A stretch of 64,000 nt of DNA from Quercus robur (GCF_932294415.1 NC_065539.1:53649501-53713500), one strand, 5' to 3'. Shown: positions 1 to 14,335, counted from the stretch's first letter. Program-made: numbers and translations. The notes: a model not told the origin generated them from the sequence alone.

Positions 1-1747
1 GAAAATGTTTCCAAGGTGCCAGCCACATTTGAATTGACATAATTGGTGTAGTGCATATTTTCTGTTCTTTTTCTTTTGTTAATGGTTTCACGTTTGGACT
101 GCTTATGTGACAAGCAAATGGTCAGCTTCCAGAATCAAGCGTCCAAGGCAACCAACCAAATTTTTTTACAGGCTTCAGTCGGTTGGTCATAAATTTTGAG
201 CACCCAGGAGAGGCTGTACGTGATATTTATAGGGCAAATCCAAAATAGCATCGGCCCAAAGCTCGTTCCTTGCCTTGCATGCAATGCTCAATTAAAAATT
301 TTGGGAAAAATTACTTTTTAAGCTTTTTTTTTTATTTTTTTATTTTTTTTAGAATACTAAGTATTTTAACACACATAATTTAAGTCATGTAGTTTAATTT
401 TTCTCAAAAAAGAATTCACTTAGTTTAAAGGTGTAATAAATTAAACTTGATATTTGAAATGGTAGTAAATTAAAGTTATTAAACAAATGACTCATATTAT
501 CAAATACAATACACTTTCATTTAGATGGGCTGAGTTTTAATCTGTTAATACTTTTTAAAATATTATGATTGGTTGTAACTCAATAACATTACTTGATCTT
601 CTATATGAGAAAAATTAGGATTTGAATCTTCCTTCCTCCACTTATTGTAACAACTATTAAAAATAAATTTTGATGTGTTACATTGTGAAATTATAGCTAT
701 AATTTGTTACATTCCTAAACTATAAAGCTTAAAATTTTTATTTTTCCCAAAATATTTTTCGGGTTCAATTCAGGCTGAACATTTTACTATTAGAGCCAAT
801 CCCCAGGAAATAAAGAATGTAGGCCCAAATATCATGTCTAGATTTCTCGGCCATTTTTGGCACAGTGTTTACACAACACAAGAAGGTTTGATGGAATTGG
901 CCCAAAAACAAAAGGGTTGAACATAGTGGGCTTATTTATTTTGTTAATCCCATATATAGATGACTGATGTGATTATAATTCATTCACGTTATCACACCCC
1001 CCCAAAAAAAAAAAAAAAAAAAAAAAAAAACGCCATATTGGTGTGCTCTAGTTGCTTCAGTGGTAACTGGGCTATTGTGTTTTTCTTTTTAGACACCATT
1101 TTATCTCCCTTTGTTTTATTTTTATTTTTTAATTTTGTTAATAGAGTTTTGTTAACGGATGAGTATTCATTAGGAAATACTTTCAAAAAAAAATTTATAG
1201 GAAATAAAAATAGCAACTTAATTTGTTAATAGTTTTTTATATTTCCTATTAAAGTAGTATCAAAACTTTTTAAAAGTAATTTATTAACAAATGTCCTAAA
1301 AGTACTTACTAATCGGACCATTTTAATATATATAAACTTTGTCATGATAGAGATGCATATTGTGGAAGTGTAATGATCAATTAAATCATGTTCTTACAAG
1401 AATATGTTTTCTCATTTAATTTTTGCAAATGATGTTTGTGAGTTTCTCAATTATAGATGGAATCACGCAATGACAAAGACATAAATAGCTTAATCCTGGC
1501 AAAGCAGGTGGGGGCAATTTTTTCAAGGATAACTAGGGAAGATAGATAAAAGGTTTTTCAATTCATATAAGCACTGCTACGAATAATATGGCTGAAATAT
1601 GGGCAGTTAGACATTAATTAAACATGGCTTGGGTTTTGGGTTAAAAATATATATAAATTTAGAGATTGATTCTAAGATTGTTATCGACTAGCTAAAAACA
1701 TATACAATATACTGGCACTAGAAATATCTATTTTCATTTTGGATTTT

Positions 1748-1861
1748 ACTAACATGTGCCCTTAGGGCACACAATAATATATCATTTTTGGAAAAAAAAT
1801 TTATCGGGAATTGAAAAAGTAATGACAGCTTTTTCAATTTCCCTAAGGGCATACATTAACG
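1748..1861. mobile_element. 114-bp fold-back element
   Basis: TAACATGTGCCCTTAGGG at the left and CCCTAAGGGCATACATTAAC at the right are near-perfect inverted repeats around an AT-rich loop. A second inner pair (AATTGAAAAAG / CTTTTTCAATTT) deepens the hairpin. Confidence 0.75.
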
Positions 1862-2617
1862 GGACCCATTTGATGGTATGATGTTGCTTATCAAGAATGA
1901 ATCATCATTCTACGTCACATCTTCTATAAAGCTAATAGAGTTAAAGATGAATAAGCAAAAAGGAGTCGAGGGGAATCAACATAATTTTAATATTTTGTTA
2001 CTAGGCACTTCTTGTGAAGCCATGTGGACAATGTTTGTAATATTGCTCCAATATTGTATTAACAGGCATAATAAAGTGCCCGTTAAAAAATAGTTTTATG
2101 TTAACTTATTTTACTTTGTGTCAGATTTTTTAACAACTTTATAAGGTGTAAAGTCATTGAAGTTAACTTTTTGAGTTTTACTTGTCACTTCAATAATATT
2201 TTCAATCTCCTCATCAATTTATACAAAAATTTTATTAGATAAACTTACAATAAATAATCCTTAACGAACACCTTACTCTGCCTATTAATATTTCCCATAA
2301 ATAAACTCCTCTTTCTACCAAAAAAAGGAACAAATATTTCATCCAATTTTAATAGAGAATGTAATTAAGTGTGTGTTTAACTTAGAAGTTTGCATTCAGG
2401 GAAAAAAGAAGTAATAATTTGCAAACAAAATACGCAAAACCAGGTACAGAAGTATCTTTCATATCCTATTATTTTAAAGACTAAAGGGGGTGTGATTGAT
2501 TGGAATTTGCCACTTGGTTATTTTGTTTATTACTTTAGATATAAATTTTAAATTCTCACTTATTTATTTTTTAAATAAGATAAATCGCTAAAAATAAATA
2601 TATCTTAACATACTCTT

Positions 2618-2757
2618 AGGGTCTATTTGGTAATTTTGTAATAATAATGTTGTTTGTATTTTTTGAAAATACGTGTGAGTGAAAAGTATGTGAAAATACG
2701 TGTAATGTTATTTAAACATTGAAAACTATTGTTTAAAATACACTATTAAACACCCCT
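2618..2757. mobile_element. MITE related to the 16318 element
   Basis: Begins AGGGTCTATTTGGTAA and ends TATTAAACACCCCTT. The interior has AATGTTGTTTGTATTTTTTG and GTGAAAATACGTGTAATGTT in the same order as the copy at 16318. Confidence 0.7.
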
Positions 2758-4708
2758 TTAATTTTTTAAAAATCATAATAAAGTTAATTATTTTGAAACC
2801 ATAATAAAATTAAAATTAACTAGTACTAATGTTTTAGGATCAATCTTGTCTTTCCCTGATGTCTGAAAAAAATTCTAGTCTTTCCTCAAATATGGGGATT
2901 GAAAGAGATCAAGATCCAGTGAAATCGGAACTTGGCACTTTCGCACCCAAAAAAAAAAAATATTCTGTAGTTCAATTTTAGCGGTTATATAAATGAGTGC
3001 TTTTAAAAATTATTTTCAAAAAGCTTTAATATTATTTTTATAAAAATATATATATAATCGGCAAAAATTTTAATTAATTTTTTATCATAATTTTAAAAAT
3101 ATATATATATATATATTTTAAACCACTGCTCTAAAATCATTGCCCTGAAATCATTGTAAATTTTTTCCTCCTTTTAATTTTTTTTCCTCCTTTTAATTTA
3201 TTATTATTACAATTTTTGATAAACTTTTTCAGTTACATTATTATAACGTAATTATTATAACGTAGATATTCAAATTTTTTTTTTTTGAGGAAACGTAGAT
3301 ATTCATATTATACACCTGCTCAATCCGATTGAAGGTACCAGCTTAAAGGACGAGCAATTAATGACTGCAATAATTCTTCTTGTGCAACTCGTGACTCGTG
3401 GCCTACACAAATAAATGATCGAAAAACACAAAATAAACCCAAATTTAATTCTTAGAATCGACGGACAACCAACCCAACTTGATGAATTTTTGCCTATTTC
3501 TATAGGACTTATAGTGTCCTCGATCTGTTGTGAAATGAAATCAAATGTCTATCAATACTTGGCCTTTACCCCATGCGGTCTGTCAATCAATCAAAAAGTC
3601 CTCCAATCAGTCCCTCATCAAAACCTCTTGAAAAGTTGGTGCCCAAGCTGCAAAGTTCTAGTCTATATATTCACATTCACTTGCTAAACCTATGCTGTCC
3701 CATCTAATTAATATAAAATCTATACCCTTACTCTTTCACAATCGGCGGCGTACGGCCCATAATAATAGGGCCTAAAGACCATTATGTTGTATTCTTGTGG
3801 CCAACAGTCATAGACCCTTCATAGATAGATAACATTTGATTGATAATTTTTTTTTTATAAAAAAAAACCCTACCCTCTTATTATGTCATGGTCCACTAAT
3901 ATTAGTACACTCTATTAGAAGTACTGTACACTCATTTTCTTTGAATTGTGTGTGAATTATTGCTAGCTTTATCTCATATTTGCCTCTTTGCTTTTGCATT
4001 TCTCGAATTTCGTTTCTCCTCCTCAAAAGCTTTCCTTTCTTGTTTCATATTTCCACAATGGACCAAGTTACGTCCCCTATAAACTTGTCATATGCTTCTT
4101 TTTGCAATAGGAGGACCCCCAAGGTTAAGCATTGGCTACCACCTCTCTTTTCCTTTTTCTTTTCACAATCTTGTATGTTTTTTTCTTCAATAATTTTTTT
4201 AACTCTATAATTTAAGAACTTAATTTTTTTAATATTTTAATAATTTGGTGAGAAATTTATCTTCAAATGCTTACATTTAAAATAGCAAAAAAAATATTAA
4301 TTAGTTATGGTACAAAAATGTTGACAATGACTTAATAAATTATAAACCTAAAATTTATCATTTTAAAAAGTACAAATTAACCTCCCAACGTTTTCTTTCT
4401 TCTAATTTATAAGATACTATAATTTTTTTTTTTTTTATAGAAACTATTAGATACTATAAATTGAATATAAGAAATTTATAAAGTCACCAATAATTAAAAA
4501 AAAAAAATCAAACATATCCCACCATCACGTACATCACATCAATTTATTAACTTTAGGCCTATAAGATTGAAATTTTTTTTATCCGTTTCTCTATGTAGAC
4601 TGTAGAGCATGAAGTACAGTTTGAGTCTATTTATGTCGAATTAGATAATGGAACACAGATCCAGCATCCATGGTCTTTGGAAATTGGAGCTAGAGGTCTA
4701 TCTTTCTG

Positions 4709-4744
4709 CCCCCCCCCCCCCCCCCCCCCCTTTTTTTTTTTTTT
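4709..4744. repeat. C22 then T14 homopolymer block
   Basis: 22 cytosines (4709-4730) followed by 14 thymines. A comparable C22-A13 block lies at 8057-8091. Confidence 0.9.
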
Positions 4745-5878
4745 AATAAGAGTGAGAGGTCACTATTGATGTTGTCTCTCACCTAATACGAAATCATGGG
4801 GTACCCTTCTGGACTGTATCTTGCCCATGGAGTATTGGCTGATAAGATGTTGCCTTGTTTAGGTGAGTGAGGCCCACAGTGCACCTCGTGTGTTAGATTA
4901 TCATAGAAACTCAAATCTAATTTATGTTAGCAATACCATGATTACAAGATTGATGGATTAGCTTGGGTATTATTTAACAGTTAGTATCATTGAAAACCTT
5001 GATTGTATATTGGCTCAACTCCTATATTTTTTTTGTAAATCCCAGTTGCATGGTCTATATTTGGTGGGACTCTCACCCACTAACTATAAGGAATCTCATT
5101 TAATAACTTAGATAAGGGTTATCATAGTATATACTAATGGATTATTCCTTGTCTTTTTCCCGAATTCACTCTGATTCATCACTATATCTGATGCGTGTAC
5201 CATTAAATTTCTTGAGTATGTAGTTTGTATCTGCCGAAGAATATGCAAAGAAACCAATGAAATACCAAACCCAAAAAGGCAAAGTTTTCGAAATGATAAT
5301 TAAATACTCATGACTAAAAGCTGGATTATATATATATCAATTAATCATGAAATAGGTTGGCAATTGAATTGTCATATCATGGTCATTTATGGTCTCTCAT
5401 AAGGAATATATGAAGGAAAGGTTGTTTGACTAAATAATATTTACATGGTGATGGTGGTGATAATCAAAGATTCCATTGAAATGAAAGTTGAAATTAAGGA
5501 TGCTGATGTTATGAAAAAGTGGATCAAGTGGAAGTTGGTTTCAACATCTTTTATAGTTAGGATATATACCATGTCATCCATGCCAAAATAACATAATATT
5601 CATTATTCTGTGAAGCAAATTCAACGGCTCCTGTGTCACCTCAAGACTTTTGAAGTTGGTAGAGGGGTTGATCTTTCTATTTAATCCTCTATTTCCTTCC
5701 TTGCGTGCCCGCTTGCTCACACATCTATAGTTGCGTCCCATTTCATCATGCCCATCTTGATTCTTTAGCTTTTTTTTTTGTTACACACTTTATCTTATGT
5801 TATACTTATATGCATGAAATAAATTGTAAAATATGCGCATCAATAGGCTGTGACCTATATGTTTATAATTATTTTCTT

Positions 5879-6057
5879 CTTTTTTTTTCTTTTTTTTTTT
5901 TTTTTTTTTGATACAAGATAGAACTCTACTCTAGCCTAATCTAAGTGTATATGTGTGTGAAGCTCCCTCCTGGAGACTTGAACCCCGGCCCTTGCCCCCC
6001 ACACTCCACAAGCACTTATACCTGTGAAGTGACCATCGCACCAAGGGTGTGCGGTGG
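5879..6057 (-). mobile_element. tRNA-derived SINE (family 1) with 16-bp target duplication
   Basis: Minus-strand order: head with CACCCTTGGTGCGATGGTCA (A-box region), GGGTTCAAGTCTCC (B-box region), body ACACTTAGATTAGGCTAGAG and an A-rich tail (plus-strand T run 5880-5909). TTATAATTATTTTCTT flanks it at 5863-5878 and 6058-6073. A long perfect duplication plus A tail is the mark of LINE-assisted insertion. Two relatives lie at 55386-55500 and 63227-63820. Confidence 0.9.
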
Positions 6058-6561
6058 TTATAATTATTTTCTTTAGACCTTTATGCTTAATTTCATTTTC
6101 ATATTAGCCCTAACATTTAAATTTGTAGCCATTAAGTATCAAATAAATGGTGTGTATTAAGCCATGTCACCATATATTATTAAGAAAATGCTAAAAGCAT
6201 TAAAAAATTTACTTCATAACCCTAACAAATTGATATAGCAATATATGTGATTGATGAAGTTCAACCATCTAATAAATAAATGTTTAATTTATTTCTTAGT
6301 AATTAGTGATATATCAATTTGTAAAGTCTATATAATAAAATTTAGAGAAATACAATGTCCACAATATTTTCATAACAAATCTTATTGACAGGTTATTACG
6401 AGTTGTTATTGATGGGATAGAAAAACAATTCCAATGGTAAGTTCAAATTAGAAACAATAACAACTAATGACTTATGATTTATTATGAAAATATTATAAAA
6501 ATATTATGGACATAGCACCTCTTTAAAATTTCTCACATTCTTAAAATCACCTAAATATTAC

Positions 6562-6688
6562 GGGTCTATTTGTTACCATTGTTTAACCCATGTACTTGTG
6601 GACTTATTTTCACACATGTATTATCACCCACATTTATTTTAAAAAAATATAAACAATATTATTAAAAATATCTTATCCAACAGGCCCT
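6562..6688. mobile_element. Small MITE (hAT-like ends)
   Basis: GGGTCTATTTGTTA at the left and TATCCAACAGGCCCT at the right form an inverted pair around a 100-bp AT-rich core. Confidence 0.6.
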
Positions 6689-8056
6689 AAAGTATCAATA
6701 AATTTCTATCAAATATGAATTGCTTAATTATTCTATGAAATTCTAACATAAAATTTTCAGACATAAAAAATAAATATGGAACTAACTTTAATTTTATGGA
6801 CAAAAATCATGATTGTGATCACTTCATGGAAGATGTAAAAGCTAAAATATAATTAAAATGAACCTTTTATTTATTTTTTATTTTTCTTTATTATTGATCT
6901 TATTAATTTCTACATTTTACATGAATAATAATTTTGTTTTTTTTTGGGTAATAACATGAATAATAATTGTATTCATATAGATCCAAATTTCCGAAAATCA
7001 AGGATGGGAAGGGTTGAAGTTGGAAGGGCAAGATTAGACCTCACTCAGAGTATAGTCATCACTAGAAGTAGATGGGCGTGTTAATTTTAGTGTTGAATCG
7101 AAATAGGTTGATAGGTAGCCCAGGGGCACACGTAGTATCTGAGTTTTAATGATGAAAATGAGATCCTCCTGTCCTACCAACTCACACCCCACCCGCTTTA
7201 ATCACTCTCTAACCCTTGTCTTCTCTATTCTCTTCCTTAAAGAATCTGTTTAATTAGTGAATTCAGATTCGTGCGGCTTAATTTTATAAGGGTAGATGAT
7301 AACAAAACACCAAAAATCCCCCAATCATGAAACATCATTTTTAATAATTCTTGGGGCTAGAAAGTGTAACTACAACACGGACTTAATTTAAGTACAATGT
7401 ATTCAGTCCGATTAAATGATAATAAGTGTTTAAAAATAAATAAATGTCATCATCAATACAATATCACCGAACACTAAACTCTAGTCTGACCCTTACAACA
7501 CAGCCTTACTATCTCTGGGCAAGTTGTGTAAGAAGGAAGTACCCCCCGCCCTTTGGATTCTCTGCTTGTCTAATCCCACTGCTAACCTAAGCAAACCTAG
7601 CTAGCTATAGCTACAACCCCCGCAGCAGCCTGTAGTACTCTGATAGACAAGATGAATGAAGAAGCATTTGATTGATTTAACGGAGAGTTCAGAATTAACT
7701 ATGGGAGATGAGACCAATGCATTTACATCTCACCTAATCCAGATGTCTAACGTGCTTCAATCCTTCAAGTTTTATTTATTTAAGAACAACTCTTTTATTT
7801 AAAAAATAAAAATAAAAACCTGAATTTTGAATTTTGAATTTTTATACAAAATGGTGTCCACGTTTTTCATATAATCAATGCATGATCATAGTAAATTACG
7901 TGTACTTCTATTAGTTGAAAGTATCGTTCGAAAGTTATAGTAAACAAATATATATCCTATCAAAAAAAAAAAAAAAAAAAAAAAAAAAACAAATATATAA
8001 AAACTTTTTAGGTATACGTATTACGTACGGTCTGCCCAAATAAACTCCTCTCCCCT

Positions 8057-8057
8057 C

Positions 8058-8088
<31 letters not shown>

Positions 8089-8091
8089 AAA
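8057..8091. repeat. C22 then A13 homopolymer block
   Basis: 22 cytosines (8057-8078) then 13 adenines. Likely length-variable; true length may be affected by sequencing. Confidence 0.9.
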
Positions 8092-11000
8092 TATTAGCTT
8101 TTTATATCATTTTGTGGGCTTCTCAATCGCATTCTATACGTAAAAGGGTAAGCAAATGTATTCGTGTGACCATGTCCATGGGTATGAGATCAGTTTGGAG
8201 ATATGTAGATACCCCATGGTTTGAAATTTGAATCATAATTTCACCTTACCTTCACTCTCAAAGTATCCACATCAAGTATTCTTATTTATTTTTGTATAAT
8301 AACTTATTTGTTCTGATTTACATACTCATTTTTTAAAACACTTCATACTATATAGATTATCTATTTTACAAATATTAACTTTTTTAGTTGTTTTTTTTTT
8401 CACACACAATAATTATCATTCACTCTCTTCCTTTATCCTCATGATATATAAAAAACAATGTAAAATAAATAGTATCAATTTACACGGTTACTATAACAAT
8501 AATGCATTTTTACAAAATTTTGCATAACCTAATGGGTGAATTTTGTACTTGGTTGACTAAAATGTAATACTTGTTATATTATACAAGCATTGATACAAAT
8601 GTTCTGACCCTCACCCTCACCCAGGATCCATTAGTTTTACTATTAGAGAGTAGGGAACAAAGCAATAATTCTTGAATTGAACCAACATTATAAGGATTCA
8701 AATTCAAGAATCAAGACCTATCCTCGCTAAGACGATTTTATATTTCTTCATGGTTAGGCAAATGCTGTAACAACAGTCCCTCCTCCTATCTGAGATGGCC
8801 ATTAGGGCATTTCCTCTGGACGATGATTCTATTGATCATTGGTCCTCATCCTCATTTAATTATGTTTGTTACTTTGTAGAAGGAAAAATAATCATACATT
8901 CCCAGGATGTGAGAGAATTTTTATATACAATTATTACCCTAGATATAACCTCTAAACACTGTCACCATAATCCACTTGCAATTAAAATAAACTTCATGCT
9001 AATCACTAACCTCCAATGAAGTTCCTATCAAAAAAAAAATAAAAAACCTCCAATGGAGGCTTTTAGCACACAAGTCCTCAGTTTTTTTTCACATTGAGAT
9101 CATCTTGAAAAAAATAACCATAAGCCAATTTTATTCTTGTGTTATTGCTTGAGCTAGCTTTAATCACATAAGGGAGGGTTCAATTTGTGTTAGTAACAGT
9201 ACTTTAATGTTCTTGTATAGGTCTAGCTAGTGAAATGGTAATAGTCAACATTCTCAAACTATTTTAATAATAAATATACTCAACTTTTGAGGTTATATCC
9301 AAACCTTCACTGCAGATCATTCAATCCGAAAACCTTCACTCCCAAAATCTTTTTTTGTTTAATCAAGTCACAAGTGCTAAATGGATTTTATTTGAAATAA
9401 TATACTCACATGCAATTTGAAAAGAAGAAATATTTTCCTTGGAAAAGTGAAATAAAAGTTGACACTTGTGACTTTTTTTTTTGACAAAGACACCTGTGAC
9501 TTGACACGCCTTGAATTTGCGTTTTAGGAATATACTTTTTCCATAAAATTTTGAACCACCGGTGCAAATTCTTTGATTGATAAGAATTAAAGAATATATG
9601 GATCGTTGTGCTAGCTCCTTGGATTCACATTCATATTATACGAAGTATTTTAACATGCATCTCCCAGTACCTGTACATTTTATGATGATTTGGCTTACAC
9701 AAAGCTCCATAAACTTGTTTGAATCTGTAGATTTTAAATTGTTTATAAGGTACAAAGTGTTGGCATTTTGATAAACATAAGTACAAACATTCTCCAGCGA
9801 TTCAAAGAGTACCACTGCCACACAGCCCCACATATTTGACCGTAGTAAATATGCCTTATTGCCTCTGTTTCTTGACCACATTAAAGTCATAGGCAGAACA
9901 GCAAGTCAATAATAGGAAATAAGTCACAAGAAAGCTTAATGGAATACCGAAGATTAACACATTGGTGCTATTCATGTAACAATTAAAATTATAAAAAGTA
10001 AAAAGGCTGTAGTGTTTTGAAGCTTTTGGTCTGAGAGAGAGACATGATATGCATAATGCATGAAAGATGAAACTAAAAAGAGGGCAGAGATGATGACGTA
10101 GCCAGGCACGCCTCCACGCGCATATAGAAGCAGAGAGAAGCTCTTTGCCTCTAAACACTGCAACAAAATGTCAAAAACACAAGAAACACACTGCCAGAAA
10201 TGACACTTACATATATAATAGAATCAGTATCATTGAGAGATCAAAAAGGAAGGACCTGGCTTGCTGAGTTTGCCAGCACCTCTATGTATTTGTCGGGAAG
10301 CTTTTGTGCTGTGTTGCTGGAGAAACAGTGTAACACAAGTAAAATTATAAACGCGAACTCCCTCGTATGATATGAATTAGGTCGTTTATTATGAAATTAA
10401 TTAGTGAAATTGACAATTATGTAAGAATGAAGAATGATTTCCAAAAGTATTTTATAAGGATTTGGTTTATCTCCAGTACTTTTTAACTGAACATGTTATT
10501 TTGTTTTAAATATACAATGGTAAGTGGTAGTGGGTTTTAATCTTCACATTTTATTTAGTTGGTGGGTGACATAGCAATCTCTCAATAAAATAAAAGGAGA
10601 TTCTAGTTTAAAAAGTAATGGAAATAAGCCATACTCATTTATAGTTACTGTAACTACAATCACTCGGCTTTAGCTTCATCCTTTGTAGCATTTTTTTTTT
10701 CTTTTTCGGTTTTGTATTGCGGTCATGCATACACCTACATGGCCACACCTACATTCATACCACTAATTAAGTTTAAAACTTAATATTTTTCACAATTCAT
10801 AATATGATTTTAGTAAAATAAAAATGATATCAATAATAGATGAAATTGAAAGTGATAATAAACTAATCATAACTTATGTTAACAATTTAAAAAAATATTG
10901 TTCCCTTAATCAATGTTACTTTCTTCGAATTCGTACTACTATAAGATGATATTGGCATGCGATAATAGGGTTTGTGAGATAAAATTTTTTCCTAACTTTT

Positions 11001-12800
11001 TAGTTTGAATACGGTGATTGACCTAAACAAAAAGTAATTTTAACAGTCAAAATAATGTTGCTATATTAGTCAGTTATGGATAACAATGTATTCTAGCTTA
11101 TAATTATGGACAAAAATAAAATTTTAATATTGTAAAACCATATGATTAGAAAATTAGTTCAAAATTAGATTATATATATTTCATAAAAAAATATAAAATT
11201 TTATTTTCGTCCCTAATGCATAACTGTTACTTTATTTATTCCTAAAATTTTAAAGTTTCATTTTGTCTAAAATCTATCGAAAATGTTTCATTTTATATTC
11301 TTAAAGTGTTAAACAAATTTGTTTCATCCATAAACTAGTGGAAAATTCTTTTTGTCTCTTTTATTATCTCTAAACTATTGTAAAAGGTTCCTTACACGAT
11401 TTTAGGACAAAAAAAATAAATTTTTAAAGTTCAAAGATAAAAAAGAAATTCATGCCAACTTTAAGAACTATAACTAAATAGCTTCCACAATTTTTTAATC
11501 CAAATTTGATCTTTTTTACATACATATTTCCACCAATGTCACACTTTTTTTTACACAAATTGAATATAAAATTTATTTTTATTGTCATTCAACCTGTATC
11601 GAAATTTAGTCAATTGCATGGTTTACCAAAGCGCACTCTGACGGAATAAAAACAAAGGAATGTGATCATGGAATTGGAGATTCGGCTACTGTGGGTCCAA
11701 TTTATTCCACTGAAAAAGAGCAGTAGCTGGTACTGACAATTTGTACTGTTTTCCACAAACAGTGACCAATTTTTCAACAAAGTATCAATTTCTTTCTTCT
11801 TTTCTTCTAATGATCATCTTAGGGAGAGAAACTTTTTAAATTATTGTCTAATCTGTTTTCATTAAATTAATCCCATGTAAGAATTAATTAAGATTTCTTC
11901 TATATATTGTTATGATTAGAAATCGTGATTCTACAGCTATAGTCCATCACTAACATTTCCCATACTATTTGTTTGTTTTTAGACCATTTAAAACACAACC
12001 AGATTAACCTAATTAATTAACCAAGTGATTATTTAGTCAAATTAATTATATCTAGATTAACACAAATATATCATATCATGTAAAGCAGCAAAAAATATAA
12101 AGAATACAACGATATGATAACCCAGAAAAACCAAACCGGTAAAAAACCTGAGGATGATTTAACCTAACTATTCTCAAGGTAAAAAGTAAATTCACTATGA
12201 AAGAATTGAAGTTTACACAATAGCGACTTAAACTACTAACATCCTATTGCTACCTCGAGTAAAAAACTTATTACCACGACCCCATGATAGCTCTGAGTCC
12301 ACGAACTACTTCTTTTTTTGGCCTTTGCAAAACACAAACACCCACGTTTGTGACTTTGAGATCCTACTCAAAAGTTTAGTAACACAAACTCTCCTGTTTG
12401 AGACTCTAAGACCACCCTTGAAGGTTTAGATCATCAGCACCTTTGATGACTAGAGAAGACAACAACTTCTACAACACCGGATCTTGAAATTTTTCAAGTA
12501 ATAACACCGGTAGAAAATATGAGAGCTTTTTAGGTACAAAATCCTAAATACAAAAGATGCACACTCTTCTCACTCTTAAAAGCCCTATAAGAACGTGCTT
12601 AGGGTTTCCTTTATATACTGGGAGAAGTAGATTTGAAACTCTAATCTTTAATGGGTTTGAACTGCTGTTTAGGCTTAATTAAAATTCTACAGATACGACT
12701 TTAGATCGATTGAACCAGACAGATTATGAAATCTTCTTCCTACAGCTTGTATGTTCTTGAATCTTGACTTGAATCACCTTGAGCATTGTCTAATAATACC

Positions 12801-13487
12801 TGTAGGGACACGATTTTTAACAACCCAAGGATAACATTGGATTCGTATGTAATGGGCCCGAACAATATGATTTATAGAGAGTGGGTTTGAAAGGCGTGCC
12901 CTTGGTCAAGGGCAGCGGTTTGGCCTGATTTTTATGAGAGCTCGCACAAAGGTGGGTTTGGCCTGAATAGCTAAGCCTTACATCGATGTTATTTGAAAGG
13001 TTTGTCTCCTCGGAATTAGTCTGAGAAGCATCACATTCTCCCCATTCTTCTTTTTTGTAAGGTCTTTCGATCCCCCCCCCCTCCTTTTCCCAACTCCCTT
13101 TCCCTTTTATACTAGTGCTTACTTCCCCCTTCTCCACTTACGTGTCAGTTTTTCCTTTTTTGGGGTAAGTACTCGTCCTATCAATCCATACGTCAGAGTG
13201 GTTGGGAGTGGTTGGGGAAAGTTGAATAGCAGGGTCTGGAGTGTGGGCTTGTCAGGTGCTGGGCTCCACATTACGGTGTGGGCAGCTTTCTCCCTTGTAA
13301 TGCTCTTGTACTGAGTTTGTCCTTTACTTCAGGCGTTTTGTGAGGTGTTGAGCGTGAAATCGTCCTCGGCCACATCCTTGGGCCTTTAAGGGACTTTCAT
13401 CATACGTCTTTGGTAGTAGAGCTCCTCGGCCTGGGCTTTAGGCCCTTAATATAAGGTGGGTTGGGACCGCAGATTTTGGGCCTCACA
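12801..13487 (-). repeat. 3' LTR of the minus-strand LTR element
   Basis: Starts (plus sense) TGTAGGGACACG and ends GGGCCTCACA. It matches 15496-16149 along its whole length except for a short length difference near 13235-13270. Confidence 0.85.
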
Positions 13488-14204
13488 ATAGTCCCTCAAA
13501 ATCCTACTGCCCGGCCTTGTTGTTGAGGAGGAGGGTTTTGGTGAGATAGGGCCCACATCATGGCTCACTCAAATTCTGCACTTCTACTAATATTTGTGTT
13601 TTCCCACTTACATGTGAGACGTGCCAAATTAAGAGGCATTCCTTTATTCACTCACGCGGAGCCCCTTTGATGCTCCAGTATTCGAGGCGCACCTTCACGA
13701 GGATCTTCAGATCCTACGGCTGTGGATGAGGTTGGAAATTGAGCCAAGTCTGCCTTGTCCGTAGCATTCCTTGGAAACTTGCATGGATTAAATGCCACCG
13801 GTTTGCTCTCTGTATAAATAGGATAGGGAGTTACTCCCCTTGCATACAAACCCTTTTGCGTCCTTCAGAATCATAACCCTTCCTCTATACACACGATCTC
13901 CATTTCCAGTGCCATTCTGCCTCAGAGCAATATGTTTGAGGCATGGGTGGGGATGAAGGGTCTTCTTCAGAGGCACCGAATCCTTCCGATACTCAAAGTG
14001 ATGTGGTCCAGACAAGGGAGGCACAGATTCAAAACAATCTTCCGTCTTGACAAGGGGAAAATGGTATTTCTCCCTCTTTCAGTCAAAATCCGAAGCAGGT
14101 ACTGGTCACACCAGATTCTTGGTGCGTCAGAAGCAAGGTTTTCCGCCATCAGCGCCGTCTGCTTTATCGCAAGCATGATTACGTGGAGGCTCATCAACTT
14201 CCGG

Positions 14205-14335
14205 CTCCCGGCACCTTTTCTTCAACTGTGCTGGCCGCAAGTTGGGTTCCCTGCACCTTTTCTTCAACAACGCTAGCTCGGAGTCGGGCTCTCTGCACCT
14301 TTTCTTCAACGGTGCAAGCCCCAAGTTGGGCTCTT
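14205..14335. repeat. Tandem short repeat inside the LTR element, about three copies
   Basis: GCACCTTTTCTTCAAC recurs three times at spacings of about 48-50 bp (14209, 14258, 14295 region), each followed by a G/C-rich AAGTTGGG or GAGTCGGG block. Low-complexity interior of the non-autonomous element. Confidence 0.7.

Larger units (their letters stand above)
1..5862. other. Intergenic, AT-rich, no gene found
   Basis: No open frame here resembles a known protein or shows plausible splice structure. Contents seen: the fold-back element at 1748, the MITE at 2618, poly-A at 1003-1030, the C/T homopolymer block, and AT-rich text. Short frames at 960, 1878, 3415 and 3980 look like chance. Confidence 0.6.
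6074..12800. other. Intergenic, AT-rich, no gene confirmed
   Basis: Holds a MITE (6562) and homopolymers (7961-7989, 8057-8091). A somewhat less AT-rich patch at 9780-10350 with overlapping minus-strand frames was not recognised and may be transcribed non-coding DNA. 11990-12800 reads like repetitive LTR-type DNA into which the 12801 element inserted, but I cannot define its ends. Confidence 0.5.

Noticed and set aside
8795-9019. 74-aa plus frame beginning MAIRAFPLDDDSIDHW
   Set aside because: Looks slightly protein-like but has no known domain, splice structure or nearby exons.
9856-10166. Overlapping minus-strand frames (100 and 64 aa)
   Set aside because: No recognisable domain, no splice partner, and competing frames over the same bases. 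Known miRNA sequences I could recall did not match.
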